NCBI GenBank assembly: GCA_019421315.1
Contig: JAHZFN010000038.1
Coordinates: 1 to 6,790 of the forward strand
Direction of reading: 5' to 3'
Origin: Peptococcaceae bacterium
GTDB taxonomy: Bacteria > Bacillota > Dehalobacteriia > UBA4068 > UBA4997
Length of the DNA stretch: 6,790 nt
The notes beneath the pieces are model-generated. The model did no database searches, was not told the DNA's origin, and was given only the letters and a program-made list of their open reading frames with translations. Shown here in pieces: positions 1 through 4,395 of this stretch. Numbering within the stretch: the stretch's first letter is position 1; every line of letters starts with the position of its first letter. A program made the translations under genes and the position numbers.

Positions 1-101
1 TTGTTAAGCTCGGTAATTTCCGCCAGCTTTTTCAATGTTATCGGCTCATATGCCACAAAAAGCAATGCCTCAATCATTCTGCGTTTTTTGTTTTCAGGCA
101 T
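1..101 (-). CDS. scpB: Segregation and condensation protein B, N-terminal part (cut by window edge)
   Basis: The first 33 codons of a reading frame that leaves the window at its left edge. ScpB forms a homodimer that binds the middle of the kleisin ScpA and, with SMC, builds the bacterial condensin complex that compacts and separates newly replicated origins. The visible peptide contains IEALLFVAYEP followed by ITLKKLAEIT, which matches the opening helix and start of the first winged-helix domain typical of ScpB. The ATG at 99-101 is preceded by TTAGGAGA on the minus strand (107-114). That Shine-Dalgarno site contains the TAG stop of scpA, so only 9 nt separate the two genes and translation is probably coupled. 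The position directly after scpA is the standard arrangement. The rest of the protein cannot be judged. Confidence 0.9.
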   Translation of the reverse strand, partial: MPENKKRRMIEALLFVAYEPITLKKLAEITELN

Positions 102-110
102 ACAAATCTC

Positions 111-905
111 CTAACTTATTAATTCCATGGTTTCGTTTAAATATGTGTTTTCGGCGTGGGGTTCATAATTTCCCAAATCACCCGGCATAATGAATATTCT
201 GCCGAAAATACCGTCTTGATAAATTTTGACAGTGTTGCTTTTGATAAGCTCCAAAAGAGCGATAAAACCCACAATCAGATGAATTCTGGAGTTATAGGCG
301 GCAAAATGCTCATCAAACATAATACCCTCCGTTTTTTGGGAAACCGTATTGTAGATTTCGTCCATCATACCGCCGATACTGATAATGTTCTTTTTGATGG
401 CGACGGTGATTTTTTCTTCTTTCAGACGCTGCCAAATATTATAAAAAGCCTCTGTCAAATCGTTGACTGTTTTGCCCTCCAAGGGATTGGCTTCGGCAAA
501 AAGCTCCGAATACAGCGAAATATCATTGTCCCTGGCAAAAAGCTTTTGCCTTGCCAAATAATGACTTTCCAGGCAAACTGCCGCTTCCTTGATTTTTTTG
601 TATTCCAGCAAATCATGAACCAGTTTCGCTCTGGGGTCTAAATCTTCTTCGTTTTCAACTTCCTCAACGGGAGGTTTAGGCAGCAGCATTTTGGCTTTGA
701 TGGCAAGCAAAGTTGCCGCCATAACCAAAAATTCGCTTGCCACATTCAAATCCAGCTCTTTCAGATGGTCTATATATTCCAAATACTGAGCGGTAATTTC
801 CGCAATGGGAATATCATAAATATCAACTTCGTTTTTGTCGATCAGGTGCAGCAGCAAATCAAAAGGTCCCTCAAACATTTCCAGTTTGATTTTATATTCC
901 TCCAT
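111..905 (-). CDS. scpA: Segregation and condensation protein A (kleisin of SMC-ScpAB)
   Basis: ScpA is the kleisin subunit that bridges the two SMC heads and carries the ScpB dimer; it works on the nucleoid in chromosome condensation and segregation. The 264-residue product is of normal family length. It shows the N-terminal signature FEGPFDLLLHLI (about residues 11-22), the conserved helix ASEFLVMAATLLAIKAKMLLP (56-76), an acidic, charged linker, and a C-terminal winged-helix segment (about 212-239) expected to dock on the SMC head. The ATG at 903-905 is chosen over an in-frame upstream start at 932 because a strong AAAGGAGGGT site (911-920) sits 7 nt before it and family members begin at MEEYK. 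It lies 61 bp after trpS with no convincing terminator between, so it is probably co-transcribed. Its stop codon lies inside the scpB ribosome binding site. Confidence 0.96.
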   Translation of the reverse strand: MEEYKIKLEMFEGPFDLLLHLIDKNEVDIYDIPIAEITAQYLEYIDHLKELDLNVASEFLVMAATLLAIKAKMLLPKPPVEEVENEEDLDPRAKLVHDLLEYKKIKEAAVCLESHYLARQKLFARDNDISLYSELFAEANPLEGKTVNDLTEAFYNIWQRLKEEKITVAIKKNIISIGGMMDEIYNTVSQKTEGIMFDEHFAAYNSRIHLIVGFIALLELIKSNTVKIYQDGIFGRIFIMPGDLGNYEPHAENTYLNETMELIS

Positions 906-910
906 ACTGC

Positions 911-920
911 ACCCTCCTTT
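911..920 (-). promoter_or_regulatory. Ribosome binding site that fixes the scpA start
   Basis: On the minus strand this reads AAAGGAGGGT. Its AGGAGG core lies 7 nt before the ATG at 903-905. It falls inside the longer possible reading frame that would start at 932, which argues against that upstream start. Confidence 0.85.
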
Positions 921-966
921 CGGCAAAAACAAATTCTATTGCATTGTTATTTTTTAGTATTATTAA

Positions 967-1959
967 TTATTTCAAGCCCATAACGTCTTTAACGCGGCTG
1001 ATTGTTTCGCCTGCGGCTTTGGCAGCTTTATCACGTCCGTTTGCCAAAACTTCGTCCAAAAGCTGCGGCTGAGCTGCAAAATGTTCACGGCGCTCACGAA
1101 TAGGCGCCATAAATTCGTCCAGTTTGGCTGCCAGGCGTTTTTTACAGGCAACACATCCGATGGTTCCCGCTTTGCAGCTTTCGCAGATTTCGGGCTGTTC
1201 GGCTTCGTTGTAGAATTTATGATAAGTATAAACGGCACAGACTTCGGGATGACCGGGGTCGTCTTTTTTGATACGGGCGGGGTCTGTTACCATTTGGCGA
1301 ACCTTTGCCATAATTTCATCGGAGGTTGCCGCCAAAGGAATATCGTTGTGATAGCTTTTGCTCATTTTGCGGTTGTCGATACCGGGCAGCAGCTTAATCT
1401 TTGAGAGCAACGCCTGAGGTTCGGGGAAAATGTCGGTTTTATACATATAGTTAAAACGGCGTGCCAATTCACGGCAAAATTCCAGATGAGGCAGTTGGTC
1501 TTCGCCCACGGGAACAGCTGTGGAACGATAAAGCAAAATATCGGACGCCATCAAAAGCGGATAGCCCAAAAAGCCGTAGTTGGTAATATCCTTGCCTGAC
1601 TTTTGGAACTGATTAACCTGGTCTTTATATGTGGGAACTCTTTCCAGCCAGGAAAGAGGGGTAATCATGGAAAAAAGCAAATGCAGCTCGGCGTGTTCTT
1701 TAACCTGGGACTGCACAAAAATTGCGGCTTTTTCAGGGTCTAAGCCTGCCGCCAAATAGTCCAGAGCCAAATTCTTGATGTTATCCTGAATTTGTTCGGG
1801 TGTGTCGAAAGCTGTTGTCAAAGCGTGCAGGTCGGCAATGAAAAAGTAGGATTCATATTCCTGCTGCAATTTCGCCCAGTTTTCTAATACGCTGTAATGA
1901 CCCAGATGAAGTCTGCCTGTGGGGCGCATACCGCTTAAAATAATACCTTGTTTTGTCAT
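967..1959 (-). CDS. trpS: Tryptophanyl-tRNA synthetase, class Ic, with C-terminal-half cysteine cluster
   Basis: Catalyses ATP-dependent attachment of tryptophan to tRNA(Trp) in the cytoplasm. The 330-residue product has normal bacterial TrpRS length. It carries the HIGH-type motif as HLGH (residues 18-21, after SGMRPTGR), family blocks such as GEDQLPHLE (152-160), and the KMSKS loop (198-202). A cysteine set follows at residues 241, 259, 262, 269 and 272. The spacing C-x20-C-x6-C-x2-C (241, 262, 269, 272) closely resembles the C-x22-C-x6-C-x2-C [4Fe-4S] motif described for Thermotoga maritima TrpRS; a metal site here is inferred. The ATG at 1957-1959 is preferred over an in-frame TTG at 1975-1977 because the AGGGAG site lies between them. 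It follows the M50 protease gene by 105 AT-rich bp. No T-box specifier or antiterminator features are visible in that short gap, so there is no sign of tRNA(Trp)-sensing control. Confidence 0.97.
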   Translation of the reverse strand: MTKQGIILSGMRPTGRLHLGHYSVLENWAKLQQEYESYFFIADLHALTTAFDTPEQIQDNIKNLALDYLAAGLDPEKAAIFVQSQVKEHAELHLLFSMITPLSWLERVPTYKDQVNQFQKSGKDITNYGFLGYPLLMASDILLYRSTAVPVGEDQLPHLEFCRELARRFNYMYKTDIFPEPQALLSKIKLLPGIDNRKMSKSYHNDIPLAATSDEIMAKVRQMVTDPARIKKDDPGHPEVCAVYTYHKFYNEAEQPEICESCKAGTIGCVACKKRLAAKLDEFMAPIRERREHFAAQPQLLDEVLANGRDKAAKAAGETISRVKDVMGLK

Positions 1960-1968
1960 AATAGTATT

Positions 1969-1974
1969 CTCCCT
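1969..1974 (-). promoter_or_regulatory. Ribosome binding site that fixes the trpS start
   Basis: AGGGAG on the minus strand, 9 nt before the ATG at 1957-1959. It lies downstream of the alternative TTG codon at 1975-1977, so that TTG has no Shine-Dalgarno support and the shorter protein is preferred. Confidence 0.8.
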
Positions 1975-2041
1975 CAAATCTTTTTATAAAACTCTTTTCA
2001 AAAAATCTTCTACTTCATATATTAAAAAATAATTAAAAAAT

Positions 2042-2065
2042 ATAAAATATTCACACATATTTTAT
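2042..2065 (-). terminator. Possible weak, all-A/T hairpin between the M50 protease gene and trpS
   Basis: A perfect 9-bp inverted repeat, ATAAAATAT / ATATTTTAT with a 6-nt loop, begins at the stop codon of the protease gene. On the minus strand it is followed by ATTTTTT and more T-rich sequence. The stem has no G-C pairs, so it would be a weak terminator at best and may let most transcription through into trpS. It could also simply reflect low-complexity AT sequence. Confidence 0.3.
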
Positions 2066-2712
2066 CAGCCGACATTGCCGACAATCATCGTTACAAAGGA
2101 CATTAAGCCATTGATTATGGGGGTCATGATGTTGCCCAGAAGCCCTGTGAAGCTGAGAGCCAGCAAAATCAGCATAAAATACATACCTGCCGAATAAACC
2201 ACGTTGGCATATTTATCGGGCAGAATGACAGCCAAAACCTTGGAACCGTCCAAAGGAGGTATGGGAATGATGTTGAAAGCTGCCAAACAAATATTCATCC
2301 ACATGAAATAATAGAAAAAGATGTGGAAATACTGATTATACGGAATTAAACCGCTGATGATAATATGGCATAGATAACCGCCCAGCAATGCCAAAAACAA
2401 ATTGGACAAAGGACCTGCCAAAGCCACAATCAGCATACCCGCTTTGCGGTTGATTTTGTAACGGTTGGGGTTGACCATGACCGGTTTTGCCCAGCCGAAG
2501 CCTGCCCCGGCAATGGAAGTCAGTATCATGAAGATTGTACCCCAAAGGTCAAGATGGCGGAACGGATTAAGAGAGAGCCGCCCCTGAAGCCGAGGGGTAT
2601 CGTCACCCAGCAGCGTGGACGCCAAACCGTGGCAATATTCATGAAAAGACAACGCAATTAAAATGGAGGGCACAAAATACAAAAGCCTGATTAAAGTATC
2701 GGAACTGAACAT
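2065..2712 (-). CDS. Site-2-protease-like M50 membrane metalloprotease (YwhC-type)
   Basis: A 215-residue polytopic membrane protein of the small, PDZ-less M50 (site-2 protease) subgroup. It shows the zinc and catalytic motif HEYCH (H24, E25, H28) in the first membrane segment and the second zinc-ligand motif NIIPIPPLDG (147-156, with D155). Family-typical blocks lie in between: LGDDTPRLQGRLSLNP (35-50), the WAKPV region (74-78), and AGPLSN (99-104). There are about five or six hydrophobic segments. Both catalytic motifs are intact, so it should be an active intramembrane zinc protease; its substrate is unknown. The ATG at 2710-2712 has AGAGG (2719-2723) 6 nt upstream. It is the first gene of the leftward block protease-trpS-scpA-scpB and has its own good promoter. 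A sporulation role like that of SpoIVFB should not be assumed, because these small homologues commonly sit beside trpS and scpAB rather than in spore loci. Confidence 0.9.
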   Translation of the reverse strand: MFSSDTLIRLLYFVPSILIALSFHEYCHGLASTLLGDDTPRLQGRLSLNPFRHLDLWGTIFMILTSIAGAGFGWAKPVMVNPNRYKINRKAGMLIVALAGPLSNLFLALLGGYLCHIIISGLIPYNQYFHIFFYYFMWMNICLAAFNIIPIPPLDGSKVLAVILPDKYANVVYSAGMYFMLILLALSFTGLLGNIMTPIINGLMSFVTMIVGNVG

Positions 2713-2743
2713 ACACTACCTCTTTCTTTAGTCTCATTTTTAT

Positions 2744-2772
2744 ATTATAGCAAAAAAACAAATATATTTCAA
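2744..2772 (-). promoter_or_regulatory. Sigma-A-type promoter for the M50 protease-trpS-scpA-scpB operon
   Basis: On the minus strand: -35 TTGAAA (2767-2772), a 17-bp spacer, and -10 TATAAT (2744-2749) with an extended TGC just before it. Transcription should start near 2737, giving a leader of about 25 nt before the protease ATG. This is the strongest promoter-like signal on the minus strand of the left half, and it probably drives the whole housekeeping block. Confidence 0.82.
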
Positions 2773-2846
2773 TCGCCAAGAGCCGCAATTACAGGAAAGC
2801 GAAAAAAATCGGTTTTAAACAGGTTATTATTCCTGTTTGTTTTGCA

Positions 2847-2904
2847 AAAGCATTATATAAAGCAAGCATTAAACCAATATTAAATAATGCTTTAATAATG
2901 CTTT
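2847..2904. repeat. Four-box inverted/direct repeat cluster (AAGCATTA motif)
   Basis: AAGCATTA occurs at 2848-2855 and 2864-2871. Its reverse complement TAATGCTT occurs at 2885-2892 and 2896-2903. The right half is an exact tandem duplication of the 11-mer AATAATGCTTT (2883-2893 and 2894-2904). The arms can pair over 17 bp with one bulged base (2847-2864 with 2888-2904) around a 23-nt loop. Possible roles are a multi-site operator for a dimeric regulator, a hairpin in an unannotated transcript, or a remnant of a small mobile repeat. Nothing in the window decides between these. Confidence 0.7.
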
Positions 2905-3043
2905 ATAAGTATTGAAAATATTATAATTTCGGAAACATTTTGAAAATGCGGCGCTTGGTTCTTGATTTTGTCAGGCAGCTGTTTACCAAACGACATATTT
3001 CGACAAAACTCTCATTTAACCAATAAAATTATATGAGAAAAGC

Positions 3044-3072
3044 TTGCTAAAAATCGACAAAAATTGTATACT
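3044..3072 (+). promoter_or_regulatory. Sigma-A-type promoter for merR
   Basis: TTGCTA (3044-3049), a 17-bp spacer, then TATACT (3067-3072). The expected start site is near 3079, about 40 nt before the merR ATG. The normal 17-bp spacing contrasts with the 19-bp spacing of the downstream dehydrogenase promoter, so merR itself is probably expressed without needing MerR-type activation. One copy of the TCGACAAAA direct repeat lies within the spacer. Confidence 0.65.
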
Positions 3073-3118
3073 GAACACATAAAACTCTATGCTTAGCTGA
3101 GACTTTGGAGGTGTTTGC

Positions 3119-3958
3119 ATGAAAGACGATATGCTGAAAATCGGCGAAATGGCGAAGCTGAACAAAATTTCAATTCCCACCCTGCGGCTTTACGATGAAT
3201 ACGGTCTTTTGAAACCTATTTACACCGACCCCGAAACCAATTACCGTTACTATAACATTAGGCAAAATGCCCGCCTGGACATGATTCAATATATGAAAGA
3301 GCTTGGCATGAGCTTAAATGAAATTAAGTCGATATTGGATAAAAAGGATTTGCGCCTGATTGAGTCAACTCTTGTTCAGAAAAAACAGCAGGTTAAAGAA
3401 GAAATTGCCCAGCTGGAGCTGCGTAACAGCGCTCTTTCCCGCGCCATCGAAAGTTTGGAATGGTATCGCCAATCCCCCAAACCGGGGCTTATAACCATCG
3501 AATATATCCCCGAAAGACGAATTTACGCCATGCACACCGATATTAATTTTTACGCTCACGACATCAGTGTGTACGAGCATATTTTGTCAGACTTGAAAAA
3601 CAATATCATTGCCAACGGTCTGCCGCAGATTTATTACTGCAATGCGGGAACAACCCTGGACAAAGCGAATTTTCTCAAAAGAAACTATGATTCCAACGAA
3701 ATTTTCATTTTTGTGGACGAAAATTTCCCCGATAACCACAACACCAGAATTATCGAACGCAGTATGTATGCCTGCATTTACCTTAATAAATTCGAGGACG
3801 AAATTCCTTTTGCTAACCGCCTTTTGGATTACTGCCGCAGCAACAATATGGATATAGCAGGCGATTATATCTGTGAGGTGATGTCGGAGTTCAATGTTTT
3901 CGACAGCGAGGAAAGAACCATGTTTTTGCGTTTGCAGGTGCCGATAGCTTTTCGCTGA
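3119..3958 (+). CDS. MerR-family transcriptional regulator with GyrI/BmrR-like effector-binding domain
   Basis: A 279-residue regulator. Residues about 5-75 are a MerR winged helix-turn-helix: LKIGEMAKLNKISIPTLRLYDEYGLLKP, then a YRYYNIRQNARLDMIQYMKELGMSLNEI block. Residues about 78-116 are a charged dimerisation coiled coil. Residues about 124-279 resemble the GyrI-like effector domain of BmrR-type proteins, opening with ITIEYIPERRI and ending with the E-rich DYICEVMSEFNVFDSEERTMFLRLQVPI. There is no cysteine pattern of a metal-sensing MerR, so a small organic ligand is more likely; acidic residues such as E253 and E257 could suit a cationic ligand (inference). The ATG is supported by GGAGG (3107-3111), 7 nt upstream. 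It points toward the amine dehydrogenase 437 bp downstream, whose promoter has the 19-bp spacer such regulators act on. Asn codons are evenly split between AAC and AAT (11:11). Confidence 0.88.
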   Translation: MKDDMLKIGEMAKLNKISIPTLRLYDEYGLLKPIYTDPETNYRYYNIRQNARLDMIQYMKELGMSLNEIKSILDKKDLRLIESTLVQKKQQVKEEIAQLELRNSALSRAIESLEWYRQSPKPGLITIEYIPERRIYAMHTDINFYAHDISVYEHILSDLKNNIIANGLPQIYYCNAGTTLDKANFLKRNYDSNEIFIFVDENFPDNHNTRIIERSMYACIYLNKFEDEIPFANRLLDYCRSNNMDIAGDYICEVMSEFNVFDSEERTMFLRLQVPIAFR

Positions 3959-4136
3959 ATATAAAAAGTATATAATTATAAAGTATATATCTGATAATTT
4001 ATAGCTTTTTTGCGGTTATTTCGCTCTTTTGTCCCAAATATGCCACCCAAACAATAGCTGTTTAATTTATATTTCGATGCCTGTTTATCTTTTTTATATA
4101 AAAAAACTTAAAAACAAAAATTTCACAAAAAAAATC

Positions 4137-4167
4137 TTGACTCTCAACCAAATGCAGACTATATAAT
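4137..4167 (+). promoter_or_regulatory. Promoter with 19-bp spacer and internal dyad, likely MerR-controlled
   Basis: TTGACT (4137-4142), a 19-bp spacer, then a perfect TATAAT (4162-4167). Over-long 19-20 bp spacers are the hallmark of promoters activated by MerR-family proteins, which bind the spacer and twist the DNA to realign the two elements. An imperfect dyad ACTCT (4140-4144) / AGACT (4156-4160) is centred on 4150, inside the spacer. A gene for a MerR-type regulator ends 180 bp upstream. The expected start is near 4174, leaving about 220 nt before the dehydrogenase ATG. The regulator-promoter link is inferred. Confidence 0.72.
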
Positions 4168-4202
4168 GAAATTGTAAAAAACAATACAAGAAAAAAAGAG
4201 CG

Positions 4203-4219
4203 TTTCGGTCAAACCGAAA
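4203..4219 (+). other. Leader hairpin 1
   Basis: A perfect 7-bp stem TTTCGGT / ACCGAAA with a 3-nt CAA loop, about 30 nt after the predicted transcription start. No T-run follows, so it is not an intrinsic terminator. It could be an RNA-stabilising element or one helix of a larger leader structure. Confidence 0.55.
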
Positions 4220-4240
4220 GGCAAAATTACAAAGCTGAAA

Positions 4241-4272
4241 ATCTCCGCCGACCAAGTATGTTCGGCAGAGAT
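4241..4272 (+). other. Leader hairpin 2
   Basis: ATCTC-C-GCCGA (4241-4251) pairs with TCGGC-A-GAGAT (4262-4272): two 5-bp helices separated by one C/A mismatch, with a 10-nt loop. It is markedly more G-C rich than the surrounding A-rich leader, which suggests a selected structure. No T-run follows. Confidence 0.6.
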
Positions 4273-4313
4273 CAAATACAAGATTTAAAGTAAATAAAAA
4301 ATCGGCAGCTATA

Positions 4314-4370
4314 TTCGTTTTCCTTGTTATAATAGTAAAAATAGTAAAAAATTATCAAACAAGAAACGAA
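4314..4370 (+). repeat. 18-bp interrupted inverted repeat before the dehydrogenase start (leader hairpin 3 or operator)
   Basis: Three helices stack: TTCGTTT (4314-4320) with AAACGAA (4364-4370), CTTGTT (4323-4328) with AACAAG (4358-4363), and ATAAT (4329-4333) with ATTAT (4351-4355). Two-base bulges lie at 4321-4322 and 4356-4357, and the loop is 17 nt. The loop region contains most of a 9-bp tandem repeat AATAGTAAA (4331-4339 and 4340-4348). It ends 12 nt before the Shine-Dalgarno site and has no T-run after it, so it is not a terminator. It may act as DNA (an operator over the internal -10) or as RNA next to the ribosome binding site. Confidence 0.65.
4325..4333 (+). promoter_or_regulatory. 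Possible second promoter (extended -10) for the amine dehydrogenase
   Basis: TGTTATAAT is an exact extended -10 element (TGn plus TATAAT). No recognisable -35 lies 16-18 bp upstream (the 4304-4311 region reads GGCAGCTA). A start near 4340 would give a leader of about 55 nt. The element lies in the left arm of the 4314-4370 inverted repeat, so a protein bound there could block it. Confidence 0.4.
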
Positions 4371-4395
4371 AGCCAAACAAAAGGAGGTTCTATTT

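Larger units (their letters stand above)
2713..3118. other. Divergent intergenic region between the M50 protease gene and merR (contents)
   Basis: A 406-bp AT-rich gap with no convincing gene on either strand. From left to right it holds the protease promoter (2744-2772); a 7-bp dyad AAACAGG / CCTGTTT with an 8-nt loop (2817-2838); a cluster of four AAGCATTA/TAATGCTT boxes that can fold as a long hairpin (2847-2904); a TCGACAAAA direct repeat (3000-3008 and 3054-3062); a TCTCAT / ATGAGA inverted repeat (3010-3015 and 3033-3038); and the merR promoter (3044-3072). These look like regulatory sequence rather than a decayed gene. Confidence 0.7.
3959..4395 (+). other. Intergenic region and leader upstream of the amine dehydrogenase (contents)
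   Basis: A 437-bp gap without a convincing gene. The first part (3959-4130) is very AT-rich. It holds only a weak terminator-like TATAAA / TTTATA pairing followed by GCTTTTTT (3977-4011), which may end merR, and an A/T palindrome near 4090-4105. The second part holds the 19-bp-spacer promoter (4137-4167) and then a structured leader: hairpins at 4171-4185, 4203-4219, 4241-4272 and 4314-4370, a second extended -10 element (4325-4333), and the Shine-Dalgarno site GGAGG (4383-4387), 8 nt before the ATG. Confidence 0.7.

Noticed and set aside
156..641. A 161-codon open frame on the plus strand opposite scpA
   Set aside because: It is antisense to scpA, has no ribosome binding site, and its product is low-complexity and Phe-rich.
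1960..2064. T-box leader for trpS
   Set aside because: The gap is only 105 bp, with no T-box core sequence, specifier loop or strong terminator/antiterminator pair.
2817..2838. Intrinsic terminator (AAACAGG / CCTGTTT hairpin)
   Set aside because: It lies between divergent genes with no transcript that would need ending there, the stem is short, and no clean T-run follows. It is kept only as a dyad in the intergenic description.
3977..4011. Terminator of merR
   Set aside because: The TATAAA/TTTATA stem is only 6 A-T pairs with a 15-nt loop. The T-run is real, but the hairpin is too weak to annotate as a terminator.
4201..4275. Cyclic-di-GMP class I riboswitch, suggested by TCAAACC and ACAAAGC pieces
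   Set aside because: The order and spacing of the conserved blocks, and the two expected long helices, do not fit. A covariance-model search would settle it.
4258..4293. An 11-codon leader reading frame (ATG to TAA) inside the dehydrogenase leader
   Set aside because: No Shine-Dalgarno site precedes it, its ATG lies in the loop of hairpin 2, and the peptide shows no run of a regulatory amino acid.
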